A stretch of 25,341 nt of DNA from Asterionellopsis glacialis (taxonomy: Eukaryota > Bacillariophyta > Plagiogrammaphyceae > Rhaphoneidales > Asterionellopsidaceae). The position numbers were made by a program, and so were the translations under genes. Location of the stretch: the NCBI GenBank assembly GCA_014885115.2, contig WKLE02001363.1, positions 7,203 to 32,543 on the forward strand, written 5' to 3'. This document shows, piece after piece, positions 9,890 through 18,483 of the stretch (position 1 is the stretch's first letter; every line of letters begins with the position of its first letter). Under the pieces are notes generated by a model. That model had not been told where the DNA came from. It made no database searches and saw only the letters and a program-made list of their open reading frames with translations.

Positions 9890-10577
9890 TTAATGTTTTT
9901 TGGCCAAGACTGCACTTGCGACAGCACCAATTACCCCAACAGCAGCAGCCGCTACAGCACCACCAAGTGCCACTTTTTTCGCATTTTCAATATCACGTTC
10001 TTCTTTCGCGGCAATGCATGCAAGATGAAGTTCGGATGCTAGACGATTTTCTGGTTTACTACGTAGAATATTCTCACATCTTGTCTATAGTATACCGAGG
10101 GGGGCGGGGGGTGAAACATTAATGTAATACAAAAAAATCAGGTGAGAAGAAGGATTTGTACACTTTTTTCGTGACAGTAATGAATAATAAAGAGTCTAGA
10201 TAGACAACACAAACATAGCAACGACAGCTCTTCTGAAAGCTCTAAAAAATCTCTACCATTCTCCTAATGTAACTCACCCTACATTCGTCGTACTCTCCCA
10301 ATAAGTACAATGCTGTCGCAGCACCGTACATACAATCAAGTTCATGTTCGTACCCATCCTTAAGGAGACCATCTAATATCGTAATGGCGTATCTTAATTC
10401 ACTTTTTTGTGTTGACTTGGACAGACAAAATGCATATTGAAAGGTATTTTGAGGAGATGGTTCCTTGGCACACATGACGGCAAGTTCCTCAAGAATATCT
10501 CGTGTTGGTGCTGCCAATCGCAGCTTTGTGTCGAGCTCAGCTTTGTGTTTGTATTGTGCTTGCTTTGTCTTTCCCAT
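9890..10577 (-). CDS. FIS1: Mitochondrial/peroxisomal fission adaptor FIS1 (2 exons)
   Basis: Fis1 is a tail-anchored outer-membrane protein that helps dynamin-related proteins divide mitochondria and peroxisomes. Exon 1 (10577-10278, 100 codons) holds the N-terminal helices and first TPR-like unit, with [12 protein letters not shown] and [15 protein letters not shown]. Exon 2 (10084-9890) has no start codon of its own, so it is easily missed; it adds [19 protein letters not shown], completing the second TPR, and a C-terminal hydrophobic anchor (residues about 138-160) of Ala/Val/Gly ending in AKKH. The 193-bp intron has a GTGAGT donor and a CTATAG acceptor, phase 0. Total 164 aa, close to the usual length of about 150. 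The anchor with a short basic tail matches the Fis1 topology. Its intron carries a very C-rich tract near the acceptor. Confidence 0.92.
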
Positions 10578-11563
10578 TTTTATAATATGACTGTAGTTGT
10601 ATTCTTTCTTTGTCTTGTTCGCCGACTAATGATGTTGATAAATTCGGTCTTGTTTGTAACTTTTACGACTTGATGCTGTGTCAAATGAAGCAGGTCTGTG
10701 GAGCAAACTTTCTCTTTTTGTCTCTGAATACTTCGAGGTATGGGTTGAAGTGTCTGTTGTTTTGAATCTTCCTTTTTGGTCTTTTGGCAATGTGCGATTG
10801 GTTTCCACGAATGCAATAATAAAAGTTTTTAACGGTTAATTAATATGGTCGCAAAGGGAATGTTCTCTCTAGTTGGTCCTTTGTGATAATGTTCTGTTCC
10901 TCAGTGGTGATTTGAAGGGCGTAACACTCACCCACGAATCAACTCGCGTTGTTCTCTTCTTGCGGGAAGCTTCTGGGAGTACGGAAGAAAACGTTAGAAG
11001 TTGCTGTGGCGCTTTCTTTTTTTATGATGGGAAGACTCTCTACTCTAGAGAAAGACGAGAACCATAAGTCGAAAGAGAAGACATGAATGCATGCAAGCGA
11101 GCATCGAATTTTTTAGCGAGCCAGCAAGCCAAGCAAAATTTTCAATTATCATTCGAATGAATCAAAAAATGGCTACCCGGCTCGCCAGGTCAACACTTCT
11201 CAGAAAGACATGGATTTGGGTTCAGTACCTTTTACTAAGAAAACAAACCCTCAGAGGAGACAGACTCTCTCTAGAGAGAGAGAAAAACAGACCACAGCTC
11301 TAAAAAACAACACGACAACCACTCGCCAACAGACCATCCAGAAAATAAATCCTCGCCTTGAGCTTTTCTTTTTTTTTCTTACTCACCTCTCACCTTACAG
11401 ACTCTGCAAAAACAGAACCCAATTGCCGCTCACGGATAGCACCTTGCCTTGCCTAGTACATCCGTGTCGGCAAACATTACCAGCTTTTGTTACAGTAGTC
11501 TTGTCATTGAAGGAGTTGTGCAATAGAGGTTTGCTTTAAAATCAACTTGAATCTTTTCACTCC
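10578..11563. promoter_or_regulatory. Divergent intergenic region, FIS1 / RRN3
   Basis: 986 bp between divergent start codons. It contains ACTCTCTACTCT followed by AGAGA at 11035-11051, and a perfect 16-bp palindrome CTCTCTCTAGAGAGAG at 11265-11280. The DNA nearest RRN3 (11380-11560) is pyrimidine-rich in parts. Several open frames of 60-110 codons occur (for example 11210-11539 plus), but they are simple-sequence translations with no domain. Confidence 0.45.
11265..11280. repeat. Perfect 16-bp CT/AG palindrome
   Basis: CTCTCTCTAGAGAGAG reads the same on both strands. It lies about 285 bp upstream of the RRN3 ATG and could form a small cruciform or bind a dimeric factor. Related imperfect CTCTCT/AGAGA words occur at 11035 and at 2121. 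Confidence 0.6.
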
Positions 11564-14095
11564 ATGTCAAAAACTCGTTCTCCCAAAATTGCGAAATGCA
11601 AAGTCGAAGCTGCGGAGCTCTCCAATAAGCCACAGCAGAATGTGAACAATGCTGTTTTAGAACAGGAATCCTCCTCATCCGAAGAACCTTCTTTGGTGAT
11701 CGATGTCACAAGATTACGAGGACCAGGGGCTCCATTTGAAAATGGTGATTTTACGTTACAACCATGTCGGATGCCACCACTGAAAGAAATGCAACCTGTT
11801 CAGAAATTTGTGGCTTCTGCACTCCTCGCAGATCAAAGAAGTCGACAATATCTTGCTGTTATGGACTGTATTCGCAAATGTGACGATCCTCCCATGTTGC
11901 GTAAAATATTCATAGCACTCCGTACTGCTGGGTCGACTCTCCATCATATGACAAAGGATCCAAACCAGCATCCTCAATTAATCCATGTACTCTTTAAGAT
12001 TGATCCATTCGTAGCAAACGCTGCTGTCACAACATCTGACAATGAAAAACTGATTGCACCCATACAGGATGGTAGTCTTGCGGATGCCTATTACCATTTG
12101 ATTGTAGCACTCGTGAGTGCCAACAGTGTGTTTGTCGGTCCAATACTGAATGGGTTGTGGCGAATCCTCAAACGAGTCCCTGCGGAATCAGAAGATTCAA
12201 TCATGCGATCTACCAAGACTCATGCATGTATTGCAACTATAATACGAGTATGTCCCAAGGGAACGACTGAATTATATCCCCTGGTGGCAGGGTCCTTCCC
12301 CTTCCGATTAGGATCGGCAACATTATCATTATGGTATACCGAACAAGCTCTCACTGTGACGGGGTACGCACAAAGTATTCGCAGCAAAATTTTAGCCCTA
12401 GTCATTGATAAATGCTTAGAAGTGGATGTGGAAATTAAAATTAATGATGTTGGTGAAGTCACAATAGAAAATGAGGCAAAGGATAATAAAGATCCTGATG
12501 GTGACAATGGTAATGAGTCAAAGAAAGATGCACCAGATGGATCATCACCTAACAAAGGAAAAGTAACTGATATCAAAGTTGATGATCTAGCTGACAAATT
12601 AGATCAAATGATGGAATATTTGTTGGAATATGTTCATCGAATAGCAAAGTCACATCCAGATGCTGCTCAAGATTTGTTTCGGATAGTGTCACCTGTGTTT
12701 GACAATGTTATTCTAACAACTCATCGGTCCAAGTATGTCCAGTTTGTGGTCATGGTCATCTGTGGTTTAGGCGAGTCTCCTGTGGAATCGTCTAGTGGGG
12801 AAGCAGATGCTGCTCCTGCTACTGATATCATCAACAACACCCCTTCTACTCCATCCTCCACCACAACAGAAGGACAACCTATTCCTCAACCCAAACTTTA
12901 CCGTGGATTTTGTCATAAATTGGTGGGAATACTGATTGATTCTTGCAGATCCATGTCAACAAGACAATGTGCAGCTTGTTATTTGGCTTCTTTTATTAGT
13001 CGATCATCGTTCGTTTGTCCGGAAACTATTGTCGAATGCATCACTGCACTCTTTGCTTTTGCAGAGACCTACATTCTTGAACTTAAAATGAAGGGTGATG
13101 ACATTCATGCTGCAGATGCTCGTGATCAATGTGATTTGCATGCTTTGTTTTATACTGTATGTCAAGCAGCATTTTACATTATGTGTTTCCGTGGAAAGGA
13201 GGCTGTACAATATTACAATGAAGGCAAAGAAGTATGGTTACGTAGTAAGGAGGATCCCAATCAAGGTGAAGTTGTTCCTGATGTTATCCCACCTAGTTTC
13301 GATATTGGTCCAGAAAGATGGACCAAGCTCTGTTCTCATGAATTGCAACCAATGAGATATTGCTTAGAGAGTGTCCGAGGTGAATTCCTCCATGTTGCGC
13401 ATGTCTTTGATTTACTGGATGCTCAACTATTAGAACGACTGGTATCTGAAGATAGACGAATGGCTACAGCATCAACACCTGTCAAGCAACCTCTAAAGAA
13501 AGCCAAGAGGGCGGGCAAAATAATAAAGAAGAAGAAACGAGCTTCTGCAATAACAACCGCTGTAACACTTGAAAAGCAACGGCATAAGGGTGGTGTAGGA
13601 GGATTGGGACGCGGATCTAATCCCTTGGATTCGTTTTTCCCCTTTGACCCGTATTTGCTACGTAGATCTTACCCCCTCATTGAACCATTTTACAAAAATT
13701 GGGAAGGAAGTGTAGAAAAGGAAGTCTCCTTGGAACAACAAATGATAGATGAGGAAGAACAAGAAGACACGAATGTCGGGCTACCAACGGAAAACGACAG
13801 CGACGATGATAATGACAGTGATGATGAAAACAGTGACGGTGATAGCGACAGCAGTGACGATGATGATGATGATGATGACGACGATGAAGACGAAGACGAC
13901 GATCATGGTCCTCTACAAAATTCTGTTAGTAGCAATTTGCGAAACATGAGCATTTCACCTCCGAATTCCATACGACCTGGTGCTGACATTACATCACCGG
14001 CATCACGCAGTTCAAGGAGAGAAGAGCAAAGGCAACTGTGGGCGAACACGTTGAAGCGTGCAAGAGCACCAAGTGTAGACGATGGTAGCTGGTAG
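11564..14095 (+). CDS. RRN3: RNA polymerase I-specific transcription initiation factor RRN3 (TIF-IA)
   Basis: Rrn3 binds the stalk of RNA polymerase I and makes it competent to start rRNA transcription; it links ribosome synthesis to growth signals in the nucleolus. The gene is a single exon of 843 codons. The HEAT-like core runs from about residue 75 to 690, with blocks such as DNVILTTHRSKYVQFVV and CYLASFISRSSFV. The hallmark LDSFFPFDPYLLRRSYPLI lies near residue 687. A charged linker (about 288-337) corresponds to the acidic loop of known Rrn3 proteins, where phosphoregulation occurs in other species. A Lys-rich patch (about 642-660) may be a nuclear signal. The C-terminal tail (about 726-784) is an extreme Asp/Glu/Ser run, with ten consecutive Asp. 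The ATG at 11564 follows a TA-rich leader. Family assignment is secure. Confidence 0.93.
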   Translation: MSKTRSPKIAKCKVEAAELSNKPQQNVNNAVLEQESSSSEEPSLVIDVTRLRGPGAPFENGDFTLQPCRMPPLKEMQPVQKFVASALLADQRSRQYLAVMDCIRKCDDPPMLRKIFIALRTAGSTLHHMTKDPNQHPQLIHVLFKIDPFVANAAVTTSDNEKLIAPIQDGSLADAYYHLIVALVSANSVFVGPILNGLWRILKRVPAESEDSIMRSTKTHACIATIIRVCPKGTTELYPLVAGSFPFRLGSATLSLWYTEQALTVTGYAQSIRSKILALVIDKCLEVDVEIKINDVGEVTIENEAKDNKDPDGDNGNESKKDAPDGSSPNKGKVTDIKVDDLADKLDQMMEYLLEYVHRIAKSHPDAAQDLFRIVSPVFDNVILTTHRSKYVQFVVMVICGLGESPVESSSGEADAAPATDIINNTPSTPSSTTTEGQPIPQPKLYRGFCHKLVGILIDSCRSMSTRQCAACYLASFISRSSFVCPETIVECITALFAFAETYILELKMKGDDIHAADARDQCDLHALFYTVCQAAFYIMCFRGKEAVQYYNEGKEVWLRSKEDPNQGEVVPDVIPPSFDIGPERWTKLCSHELQPMRYCLESVRGEFLHVAHVFDLLDAQLLERLVSEDRRMATASTPVKQPLKKAKRAGKIIKKKKRASAITTAVTLEKQRHKGGVGGLGRGSNPLDSFFPFDPYLLRRSYPLIEPFYKNWEGSVEKEVSLEQQMIDEEEQEDTNVGLPTENDSDDDNDSDDENSDGDSDSSDDDDDDDDDDEDEDDDHGPLQNSVSSNLRNMSISPPNSIRPGADITSPASRSSRREEQRQLWANTLKRARAPSVDDGSW

Positions 14096-14306
14096 TAAAA
14101 TAAGCATAATGAACTAATTCTTTATTATCACTATATATTTACTGTACTGCGTTATTGCTTAATAAATGTACTGAAACACCGCCCTGGAGTATATTTCGTA
14201 TTGCTGCCCATCTAGACGTTGATCCTTATTACACACTACTTGCAAAATGATTTCATCTTGAGAGTGCCATAATCAGTTTTCGATTCTCTTTTGAAATACT
14301 ATAAAT

Positions 14307-14882
14307 TTATGGAGGAGGAATAGAGCTCTTTTTAAGGAATACATCATACACAAGGGTAGATCCAGGTTTCACTAGGCATTCTCCACCTTCGATGCAGATT
14401 CCCTTGTCGCCAAAGGCCATGTTCGGAGGAATGATTGCTTGGACCTTTTGTCCAACAACCATTTGTGAGACGACATCATTTAATCCGGGAATGACAGCTT
14501 CAGTTCCAAGCTGCCAGAGAAGCGCGTTTCCTTTTCCTTCAGCGTGTGTGGCATCGAAGATCTTTCCATCAACGAGATAGCCAGTATATTCTACGGCAAC
14601 GATATCGTTCTTTTGAGGGTAAGGTGCCTTCTTGGGATCCTTTGGTTGCTTAAGGATAGCATATTTTACTCCAGCAGGAGTATTGTAGATTTCAGGTGCC
14701 GCATTAGCAATGCTGGGAACAGCAGAAGAAGCAGCCACAACAGCAGCGGCCGATGCTGCTGCATTAGAGAAGAAAGTTCTGCGAGTTGCCGGTCCATCAG
14801 CCTTCATGGAAAGAGAAAAGGCTTCAGCGGACATATGTTGTCCGGCCATTCCCAGAATCGCAGCCAAAAGAAAGGTACGCAT
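14307..14882 (-). CDS. Thylakoid-lumen FKBP-type peptidyl-prolyl isomerase (Tat-targeted)
   Basis: A single-exon protein of 191 aa with three-part targeting. An N-terminal signal peptide ends in AEAF-SLS (about residue 20), the diatom plastid motif. It is followed by a twin-arginine segment, ATRRTFFSN (RR at 34-35), an Ala-rich hydrophobic stretch and a lumenal cleavage site SIANA-AP near residue 61. The FKBP domain occupies about 90-186, with VAVEYTGYLVDGKIFDAT, VIPGLNDVV and IPPNMAFGDKG. Two cysteines (C163 and C169) flank the EGGE loop and could form a lumenal disulfide, as in plant lumenal FKBPs. The usual active-site Trp of VIPGW is Leu here and the AYG Tyr is Phe, so isomerase activity may be weak and a chaperone or assembly role is possible. 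It converges on RRN3. Confidence 0.93.
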   Translation of the reverse strand: MRTFLLAAILGMAGQHMSAEAFSLSMKADGPATRRTFFSNAAASAAAVVAASSAVPSIANAAPEIYNTPAGVKYAILKQPKDPKKAPYPQKNDIVAVEYTGYLVDGKIFDATHAEGKGNALLWQLGTEAVIPGLNDVVSQMVVGQKVQAIIPPNMAFGDKGICIEGGECLVKPGSTLVYDVFLKKSSIPPP

Positions 14883-15281
14883 GGTTGAAACAAGTTTTGG
14901 TTAAATGTGCGATACAGTAGATCGCAAAGAACTGGTGCTGTTTCGGTGATGTCTGATGTCAGGTGATGTGAACACCTCTGACGGGATGCAAACAAGTGCT
15001 GAATCAAACTACGCTGTCATCAGCAGCATCTTTCGATCCGGGTACATACGAGAAACCGCCACTGCATAAAAAAAGATTTGCCAGCATGTATGTGAGTCTA
15101 TCCATACTCAAATTCAGACGACTGACACCGACACGTCAGTGGGAACCCCCCATGCGCAAAAAAAACTTTTCGCGCATTTTTGTACCAGTCACTATTTTTT
15201 TGGATCCATCCACAGAAGAATACAAGGCCATCTGATTGACTGCATCGAATCTGCATCTTTCATGTCGTCAAACTATTGGCC
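14883..15281. promoter_or_regulatory. Divergent intergenic region, lumenal FKBP / ADAT1
   Basis: About 400 bp serving both promoters. It holds three TGATGT words (14947, 14954, 14964) with a small AGGTG/CACCT stem at 14961-14977, and two adjacent hairpins: ACTGAC/GTCAGT (15121-15140) and ATGCGC/GCGCAT (15152-15177). The second contains TTTTCGCGC, which resembles an E2F site. A 7-codon upstream ORF starts at 15262 (separate entry). Confidence 0.45.
15121..15177. repeat. Two adjacent inverted repeats in the FKBP/ADAT1 promoter
   Basis: ACTGAC (15121-15126) pairs with GTCAGT (15135-15140) over an 8-nt loop. ATGCGC (15152-15157) pairs with GCGCAT (15172-15177), and the inner AAAA and TTTT runs extend the stem with one bulge. 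They sit about 105-160 bp upstream of the ADAT1 ATG. Confidence 0.5.
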
Positions 15282-15285
15282 ATGA
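15262..15285 (+). promoter_or_regulatory. 7-codon uORF overlapping the ADAT1 start (ATGA overlap)
   Basis: An ATG at 15262 opens a frame for MSSNYWP and ends with TGA at 15283-15285, which overlaps the ADAT1 ATG at 15282-15284 as ATGA. If the transcript starts upstream, this uORF could limit initiation or act through termination-reinitiation. Whether it lies in the mature leader is not known from sequence. Confidence 0.45.
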
Positions 15286-16850
15286 AAGATGGTGACGAAC
15301 AGAATGGAACATCGAGCAAAGGATTATCCCATAATGAGATTGCGTCATGCGCTCTGAAACATTATGAACAGCTTCCAAACAAAGGCAAACCTCAAAATCA
15401 TGAATGGACCGTATATGCGGCGATCGTGGCTAACGAGGTGTCGTCGTCCAAGGAACATCAGCCTTGGGTTGTCAGTTGTGCAACCGGATCGAAATGTACT
15501 GCCATCAGTGGAGACAAAAAGGAATGTGAAGATTTAATTTTGCATGATTCCCATGCTGAAGTTTTGGCCCGGCGAGGATTCGTGAGAGTTTTGTGGAATG
15601 AAATATTAGCATCGTCGGGTGGTACCAAGTGTCATGGTCTTCCGGATCCAAATCCTAGCCGAATGTTGACAGAGACTGAAGAGAATAAATTTGAACTTCG
15701 ATCGAATTTGCAATTTCATTTATATGTGAGTGACTCTCCGTGTGGTGATAGTTCGATTTATGAACTAAATTCGTCAGAGATGGAGGCTAATCCGGCATAC
15801 AGCGAAAACAAGCGACTAAATTTCACTGGTGCAAAAGTTATCGTTTCAGAGAAAAGTGGTGTAGCCTTGGAAGATTGTGGTGGTTCTCACCAGTTGCTAC
15901 ATGTTGGAGACAAAGATGGTGGTGATACCAAAACACAAAATGCGAAAGCAGTTGTGGCTAGAGAGGAAACACAAATTATCGGTGCTTTACGAACAAAGTC
16001 GGGTAGATCCAACTTACCGGATCACCTTCGCTCAACTTCCATGTCATGCTCAGATAAACTTGTACGCTGGTCAGTGTTTGGCTTGCAAGGAAATTTACTG
16101 TCTCATTTTATTCCCAAACCAATCCGTTTCACATCTATATCTGTGAGTGCTGATCCACAAGCTAAATCACTTGAAAGCCAATGTTTGGCTCTTCAGCGGG
16201 CAATCCCTGGTCGCACTCGCACGGTTGCTGAGTCAATTCAAAAAGATGTTTCTCCGAATAGTTCAAAATGGATGACAGAATATATGGAAGAGCTTAAAAG
16301 TTCTGAAACTACCGTCCATATTTGTGAGCATTTATTTGACCGAGGAAAATCAGTAGTTCAAAATGAAGGTCCATCACCGACCGGTACATCATCGGATATT
16401 GATAGTTCGACTTCATTTACAATTACAGAGCAAGGTAAAAGGAAGTTGCACAAGGAGGACAGAGCAAAGAAGAAGTCCCGGTCAAGCAAAGGGTGTTCCC
16501 CGTGTGGTTTCAGTATCAATTGGCAACGACAATCAATACCACAACAATCGACGTCTGACACTGCGTCTGAGCGCGTTTCCAGTTCGGTTGAGATCACTGT
16601 TGGAGCTCGTGGAATCAAACAAGGAAAAAAGCCAAAAGTGTTGCAAGATTATCACCAATGCAAATCTCGTCTGAGTCGAAAGGCTTTCCTTCAACTGCTT
16701 CTTTCAAAAAAATGCATCTCCATTACAAATGAGGAATCTTACAAGGAGATAAAATCTAAGCTTATGAATGAAGAAAGGTTGCAACTTCAGAATGCAATCT
16801 TGAGTGGCACGTCGAATCCATTGAAAGGTTGGTATGATTTGAAGCGCTAG
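15282..16850 (+). CDS. ADAT1: tRNA-specific adenosine deaminase 1 (A37 to inosine in tRNA-Ala)
   Basis: ADAT1/Tad1 deaminates adenosine 37 of eukaryotic tRNA-Ala to inosine. The protein is 522 aa from the ATG at 15282 and a single exon. The ADAR/ADAT1 deaminase domain shows the zinc site in order: DSHAEVLARRGF (His91, catalytic Glu93), SPCGDSSIY (Cys154) and SMSCSDKL (Cys256). LRTKSGRSNLPDHLRST just before it matches residues that hold inositol hexakisphosphate in this family. An insertion of about 75 residues separates the PCG and LRTKSGR motifs. A low-complexity, Lys/Ser-rich linker (about 350-410) precedes the C-terminal part with GFSINWQRQ and SRLSRKAFL. No double-stranded-RNA-binding domain is present, which separates it from ADARs. 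It converges on the LarB-like gene. Confidence 0.93.
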   Translation: MKDGDEQNGTSSKGLSHNEIASCALKHYEQLPNKGKPQNHEWTVYAAIVANEVSSSKEHQPWVVSCATGSKCTAISGDKKECEDLILHDSHAEVLARRGFVRVLWNEILASSGGTKCHGLPDPNPSRMLTETEENKFELRSNLQFHLYVSDSPCGDSSIYELNSSEMEANPAYSENKRLNFTGAKVIVSEKSGVALEDCGGSHQLLHVGDKDGGDTKTQNAKAVVAREETQIIGALRTKSGRSNLPDHLRSTSMSCSDKLVRWSVFGLQGNLLSHFIPKPIRFTSISVSADPQAKSLESQCLALQRAIPGRTRTVAESIQKDVSPNSSKWMTEYMEELKSSETTVHICEHLFDRGKSVVQNEGPSPTGTSSDIDSSTSFTITEQGKRKLHKEDRAKKKSRSSKGCSPCGFSINWQRQSIPQQSTSDTASERVSSSVEITVGARGIKQGKKPKVLQDYHQCKSRLSRKAFLQLLLSKKCISITNEESYKEIKSKLMNEERLQLQNAILSGTSNPLKGWYDLKR

Positions 16851-16916
16851 TGCAAAATTAAGATACCAATTATCCAATATTTTTCTTTCGGTCTAAGGTA
16901 TTAACGCCCCGTAGTT

Positions 16917-17956
16917 TCATGACCCGGTGCACTTGAAGGCAAGTGCAGCCGCACCAAAGCCATTGTCAATGTTGACAACACCAACACCAGGTGCACAGCT
17001 GTTCAACATCGTTAGCAAGGCACTGACTCCTCCAAATGCTGCTCCATAACCGACTGGGGAGAAAGATACCAACAAAATTTGATGAATTAGATTTCACATA
17101 GTTTTGAAAAAGTCGTAAAAGTACAACCCTTCTTTCACTTACCACTTGTAGGTGCAGCGACAACTGGGACGCTCACAAGACCCGCAACAACACTGGGAAG
17201 AGCACCATCCATACCAGCACACACAATCACGCAGTCAACGTCAGGGTCTCGAAGCCTTGGCAGAGCCCCAATAATTCGGTGAAGGCCCGCCACTCCAGCG
17301 TCGTAGACTCTGACTACGTCACATCCAGCTGCTTCAAGTGTAACTGCAGCCTCCTCAGCGACAGGTAAATCTGTAGTTCCTGCGCATGCTACTACAATTT
17401 TGCGGCGATTGCTGTCAACATCAGCTTCACTTGATACTGAATCTAGAGCCGATGCCTTCATCGACACGATCCTAGCCATTTCGTGATAGTGAATTGTCCC
17501 ATTTCTTAATTCAATTTTGGAGATGGCCTTATAGAGGTCAGGATCTACCCTCGTTGCTAGAATAGCATTGCTAGCTAAACTACAAGCTACCTCTCCGCTT
17601 TCGATGGACGCGTTGACGTTTTTAGCCATATCGTCGAGAATTGCAGCAATCTGGTGTGGAGTTTTTCCCTGTGCAAAAATAGCTTCTGGAAATCCAGTTC
17701 GCTTGGCTCGGCTATGATCTAAATTGGCAAAGGATTCTAATGCATCATCCGGAGACACTGGGGGCGACTTCAAAGATGTGGCCGAATTCGACGATAACAT
17801 TTGTTCTGCATCGGCGGCAGTCAACTTTCCATCCTGCACTGATTGAAGAATGGAGGCTATGGAGCTGGATTGTCTAAATTGTGTGACGCGCCTAATTGAA
17901 CGCTTTCCTCCCGCAGAAAGCAGGGATTTGGATCCTGCACGAAACGTAGATATCAT
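16917..17956 (-). CDS. LarB-like (AIR carboxylase superfamily) protein, probably mitochondrial
   Basis: Exon 1 is 17956-17143 and exon 2 is 17053-16917; the 89-bp intron has a GTAAGT donor and a CCCCAG acceptor, phase 1, and joins PTS to VGYGAAFGG, a family-typical run. Total 316 aa. LarB in bacteria carboxylates and hydrolyses nicotinate adenine dinucleotide, the first step to the nickel-pincer cofactor of lactate racemase. The LarB-type N-terminal part is present ([28 protein letters not shown], about 76-103) ahead of the AIR-carboxylase fold (about 186-316), which ends [18 protein letters not shown]. Cys291 there is the likely counterpart of the LarB catalytic cysteine (inference). PurE itself lacks the N-terminal part. 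Residues 1-32 are Arg/Ser-rich without acidic residues, a mitochondrial-type presequence. No LarC or LarE is in the window. Confidence 0.88.
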
Positions 17957-18483
17957 CTTGGCAAGAATGTGCTGGAATCCTCAATCGACACTCGATGATC
18001 CTCGCCGTCAATTGCGATGATGCAACTCTTGCTTCTTGTTTGTTATTGGGAAGAAGAAAAGTTGAGAAAAATAAACGAGAAATGATGTGAATACGGAAGC
18101 AAGTCTATGAATGACGTAGAAATAGGAGCACCATACAGACTGTAAACTCCATACATTTCGACATACGTACGGGAATAGTAGTAGAGATATCATTTACGTT
18201 GTAATATACTCGTACTCTGCGTACAAAAATACGAATCTCTCGCTGTACCGTAGGGAACTCTTTCGTACTTCGTACTCATACTGTCTATATCCTTATCCCC
18301 AATACACAAAAAATACTGCAAAAAAATCAAACATGGATCTGCGGCTCGTTTCGAATATTAGCTTAAAAGAATTATGGTGTTATCCATTGAAAGGCATGAA
18401 ATCAGGCTTTAAAAACTTGAAAACTATTCTATGATATCTATCGCATTCAATAAAGAAGCACGGAAGTTTAATCGTTCACGCTA
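17957..18483. other. Intergenic region upstream of the LarB-like gene
   Basis: 527 bp holding the LarB-like promoter and the hydrolase 3' end (both genes on the minus strand). A cluster of six GTAC words lies at 18167-18275. The remainder is AT-rich without a convincing gene; the minus frame at 18008-18193 is Phe/Leu-rich chance sequence. Confidence 0.4.
18167..18275. repeat. GTAC tetranucleotide cluster
   Basis: GTAC starts at 18167, 18212, 18221, 18245, 18265 and 18272, often as CGTACT or ACGTAC. Six copies in about 109 bp is far more than expected for a four-base word. GTAC is the core of SBP-domain copper-response elements in green algae; that link is only suggestive in a stramenopile. 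Confidence 0.45.

Noticed and set aside
10580..11539. Several 60-109 codon frames upstream of RRN3
   Set aside because: Simple-sequence and promoter DNA between two clear divergent genes.
14941..14990. Possible C/D-box snoRNA (TGATGT repeats followed by CTGA)
   Set aside because: The boxes are too close together, lack exact RUGAUGA, and have no terminal stem.
15276..15281. TTG as the ADAT1 start, two codons upstream
   Set aside because: The in-frame ATG at 15282 is immediately downstream and eukaryotic starts are normally ATG; the same reasoning moved the starts of the ankyrin, ZIP and hydrolase genes.
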